6,029 nucleotides of DNA. Source: DASPJR01 sp035628505. Its GTDB lineage: Bacteria > Planctomycetota > SZUA-567 > H5-PLA8. Location of the stretch: the NCBI GenBank assembly GCA_035628505.1, contig DASPJR010000172.1, forward strand, positions 1 through 6,029, written 5' to 3'. Positions 3,622-6,029 of the stretch are shown piece by piece (within the stretch, counting starts at the first letter, position 1; each line of letters starts with the position of its first letter). The notes under the pieces are model-generated. The model was not told the DNA's origin. It saw only the letters and a program-made list of their open reading frames with translations, and did no database searches. A program made the translations under genes and the position numbers.

Positions 3622-6029
3622 ATGCCACAGACCCCCGAACAGCTCGCTCGTATCAAGATCGACGCGCAGCTCACTGCATGCGGGTGGCTGGTGCAGGACT
3701 ACAAGGCGGTTGATTTCTCGGCCGGTCGCGGCATCGCTCTGCGAGAGGTTCCGCTTGAGTCCGGCCCGTGTGATTATCTTCTGCTGGTGGACCGTGCCGC
3801 CGTTGGCGTGATCGAAGCGAAGAAGGAAGGCGAGACGCTTTCGACGGTCGCCGATCAGTCTGGCCGCTATGCGTCCGGCCTGCCTGACTTCCTCGCGGCT
3901 GGTATGACCGGGCCGCTGCCTTTTCTCTATGAGTCTACCGGCGTCGAAACGTACTTCCGCGATGAACGCGATTCTGAACCGCGTTCTCGCCGCGTGTTTG
4001 CGTTCCACCGGCCTGAGACCCTGGCGGAGTGGCTCGGTGAGAAGGACACGCTACGGGCTCGGCTTGCCGCCATGCCCACCGCTCACCCCCTGGCTGCAAC
4101 AGGCATGCGGCAATGCCAGATGGAGGCTATCGCCGGCCTGGAAGAATCATTCGCCGAAAATCGGCCGCGCGCGCTGATTCACATGGCCACAGGGGCAGGA
4201 AAGACGTTTACGGCCTGTGCCTTCACGTACCGTCTCATAAAGCATGCCGGTGCCCGTCGCGTGCTCTTTCTGGTTGATCGCGCAAACCTGGGCGAGCAGG
4301 CGCGGGAGGAGTTTGCGCGCTTTCGTACGCCTGACGGCGGCCGGCTCTTTACCGAACTCTACAACGTCCAGCACCTCAAATCATCGCACATCGACGACGT
4401 GTGCCGCGTCACGATCTGCACGATTCAGCGCCTGTACTCTATCCTGCGAGGTGAGGAGTTGGCCGAAGATGCCGATGAAATGTCCGGCGCTGATCTGGCC
4501 GGCGCACTCGGTACACGTCCGCGAGATGTGGCGTACAATCCCACCGTGCCTATCGAAAAGTTCGACTTCATTGTCACGGACGAATGCCACCGCTCAATTT
4601 ACAACCTGTGGCGGCAGGTTCTCGAATACTTCGATGCATTCCTCGTCGGCCTCACCGCCACGCCGGCCCCGCAGACCATCGCGTATTTTCATCAGAACCG
4701 TGTGGCTGAATACAATCACGAGCGTGCAGTTGCGGACGGCGTTAATGTGGGCTACGACGTTTACCGAATTAAAACGCGCGTCACGGAACAAGGCGGCAAA
4801 GTGGAGAAGGGATTCTTGATCGATCACCGCAGCAAAGCTTCTCGCGCGTCCCGCGCTGCCGTGCTCGCTGATGACCTCGACTACACGCCGACAGACTTGG
4901 ATCGTTCCGTTGTTGTGCCAGATCAAATCCGCACGATCCTAAGCACGTACCGCGATGCTGTGTTCACCGAACTCTTTCCAGGGCGCACGCTCGTACCGAA
5001 GACACTAATTTTCGCAAAAGACGATTCGCACGCCGAGGACATTGTTCACCTCTGCCGCGAGGTGTTCGGGCGCGGCAATGACTTCTGCAAGAAGATCACC
5101 TATCAGGCGAAGCATCCGGTCACAGGCAAGCCCGCCAAGGCGAAGGAGCTGATCAACGAGTTCCGGCTGTCGCCCACGCTCCGTATCGCGGTCACCGTTG
5201 ATATGATCGCCACGGGAACGGACATTAAGGCAATTGAGGTTCTGATTTTCCTGCGCGATATTCGTAGCCGCGTGTACTTCGAGCAGATGAAAGGGCGCGG
5301 CACTCGCACGCTCACGCCGACAGATTTACAGTCTGTCTCCGGCGCAGATGCGCGTGCAAAAACACACTTCGTTATCGTCGATGCCGTGGGCGTCTGCGAA
5401 AGTGACAAAACCGAGTCGCGCCCGCTCGACCGTAAGCCAACCGTGCCGCTAAAGAAGCTGCTTCAGCGTGTAGTGTTCCCAGGGGGACGCGACGAAGACA
5501 CGTTGACGACGCTTGCCGCGCGGCTGGCTCGGCTGGATCGCGAACTCGACGAACCCCAGCGGCGGCAGATTGCCGAGGCTTCAGGCGGACACACGCCCGC
5601 ATCACTTGCCGGCGCGCTGCTTCGCAGTTGCGATCCTGATGCCATTGCCGAGAAGGCGGCCGGTCGCCCAGGGGCAGAGCCGCAGGAAGTCGCGCCGGAG
5701 GAATATCAGGCCGCGCAGCAGCAGCTCGTCAAGGATGCCTGCGAACCGTTCGACAAGCTCGCGTTGCGAGAAACGCTTGTAACGTTGAAGGGTGAGACAG
5801 AGCAGGCTCTGGATGTATTCACGCCTGACGAAGTACTCTCCCAGGGCTTTGATGCTGCAGCGAAGGAGAAAGCCGCCGGACTGGTGCAGGCGTTTCGAGA
5901 TTACCTAACCACGCACAAGGCCGAAATTGCGGCGCTGCAGATTCTTTTTAGCCGGCCCTATAAGAAGCGGCTGACAGAAGCGATGCTGAAAGAGCTGGAG
6001 AAGAAGCTACGCGACAACCATGCGGCCTG
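3622..6029 (+). CDS. hsdR: Type I restriction enzyme R subunit (partial, EcoEI-like)
   Basis: The frame is open to the window edge: 802 residues seen, C-terminus missing. HsdR is the ATP-dependent motor and nuclease of the HsdR2M2S complex, pumping unmethylated DNA and cutting at a distance. An N-terminal PD-(D/E)xK nuclease shows D51 and E65-A-K67 (V-G-V-I-E-A-K-K-E-G), followed by P-L-P-F-L-Y-E-S-T-G-V-E-T (98-110) and R-R-V-F-A-F-H-R-P-E-T-L (123-134), typical of the EcoEI group. The SF2 motor follows: Walker A M-A-T-G-A-G-K-T (188-195), D-E-C-H (320-323, the Walker B/DEAH box), G-L-T-A-T-P (343-348), T-V-D-M-I-A-T-G-T-D-I (525-535) and Q-M-K-G-R-G-T-R (555-562). Beyond about 620 the helical EcoEI-type C-terminal region begins, including A-L-Q-I-L-F-S-R-P-Y near 776-785. 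All key catalytic residues are present, so the subunit looks functional as far as seen. The start matches the usual family N-terminus (P-E-Q-L-A-R-I-K-I-D). The hsdM and hsdS genes should lie downstream. Confidence 0.95.
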   Translation, partial: MPQTPEQLARIKIDAQLTACGWLVQDYKAVDFSAGRGIALREVPLESGPCDYLLLVDRAAVGVIEAKKEGETLSTVADQSGRYASGLPDFLAAGMTGPLPFLYESTGVETYFRDERDSEPRSRRVFAFHRPETLAEWLGEKDTLRARLAAMPTAHPLAATGMRQCQMEAIAGLEESFAENRPRALIHMATGAGKTFTACAFTYRLIKHAGARRVLFLVDRANLGEQAREEFARFRTPDGGRLFTELYNVQHLKSSHIDDVCRVTICTIQRLYSILRGEELAEDADEMSGADLAGALGTRPRDVAYNPTVPIEKFDFIVTDECHRSIYNLWRQVLEYFDAFLVGLTATPAPQTIAYFHQNRVAEYNHERAVADGVNVGYDVYRIKTRVTEQGGKVEKGFLIDHRSKASRASRAAVLADDLDYTPTDLDRSVVVPDQIRTILSTYRDAVFTELFPGRTLVPKTLIFAKDDSHAEDIVHLCREVFGRGNDFCKKITYQAKHPVTGKPAKAKELINEFRLSPTLRIAVTVDMIATGTDIKAIEVLIFLRDIRSRVYFEQMKGRGTRTLTPTDLQSVSGADARAKTHFVIVDAVGVCESDKTESRPLDRKPTVPLKKLLQRVVFPGGRDEDTLTTLAARLARLDRELDEPQRRQIAEASGGHTPASLAGALLRSCDPDAIAEKAAGRPGAEPQEVAPEEYQAAQQQLVKDACEPFDKLALRETLVTLKGETEQALDVFTPDEVLSQGFDAAAKEKAAGLVQAFRDYLTTHKAEIAALQILFSRPYKKRLTEAMLKELEKKLRDNHAA

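Noticed and set aside
4244..4819. 191-residue + strand frame within hsdR
   Set aside because: It lies wholly inside the motor domain of hsdR, whose motifs run unbroken in the other frame.
5319..5337. Inverted repeat GACAGA-TTTACAG-TCTGTC similar to the TCTGT core of the recombinase site
   Set aside because: It falls in hsdR coding sequence, shares only part of the half-site and is short enough to arise by chance.

Overview
The window looks like accessory DNA from a GC-rich bacterium, probably a planctomycete. The taxonomic hint is the protein at 247-579: it opens with an RRWFQ(I/F)-x-L-S/T signature followed at once by a membrane segment, a style I know from small planctomycete membrane proteins. 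This is inference, not proof. I see no rRNA, tRNA or CRISPR array.

Left block (1-953, + strand): three small genes are joined by ATGA stop/start overlaps. Two encode short proteins with two predicted membrane segments each, and the third an exported helical, charged protein. The two joints share a nearly identical 20-bp sequence, which suggests tight translational coupling. None has a known function.

Middle block (about 961-3135, - strand): convergent with the first block is a 317-residue protein with a class III nucleotide cyclase domain. It keeps both metal-binding aspartates and the Asn/Arg transition-state pair, and carries an N-terminal region of about 115 residues that I do not recognise. 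Upstream of it, on the same strand but across a 232-bp gap, lie a serine recombinase and a small ribbon-helix-helix-like protein, coupled by a one-base stop/start overlap. A perfect 11-bp inverted repeat with a 6-base spacer sits directly against the recombinase ribosome-binding site. A third copy of its half-site lies about 100 bp away.

Right block (3136-6029, + strand): a gap of about 490 bp with no convincing gene separates the recombinase from a divergent hsdR. This encodes the motor/nuclease subunit of a type I restriction-modification system (EcoEI-like) and is open to the window edge. The hsdM and hsdS partners are not in view and would be expected beyond position 6029.

Taken together, a recombinase with a DNA-binding partner, a restriction subunit and a lone cyclase suggest a mobile or defence-associated region. 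The speculative highlight is the cyclase: defence systems of the Pycsar type use class III-like cyclases that make cCMP or cUMP. No recognisable effector is next to it here, so this remains a hypothesis.
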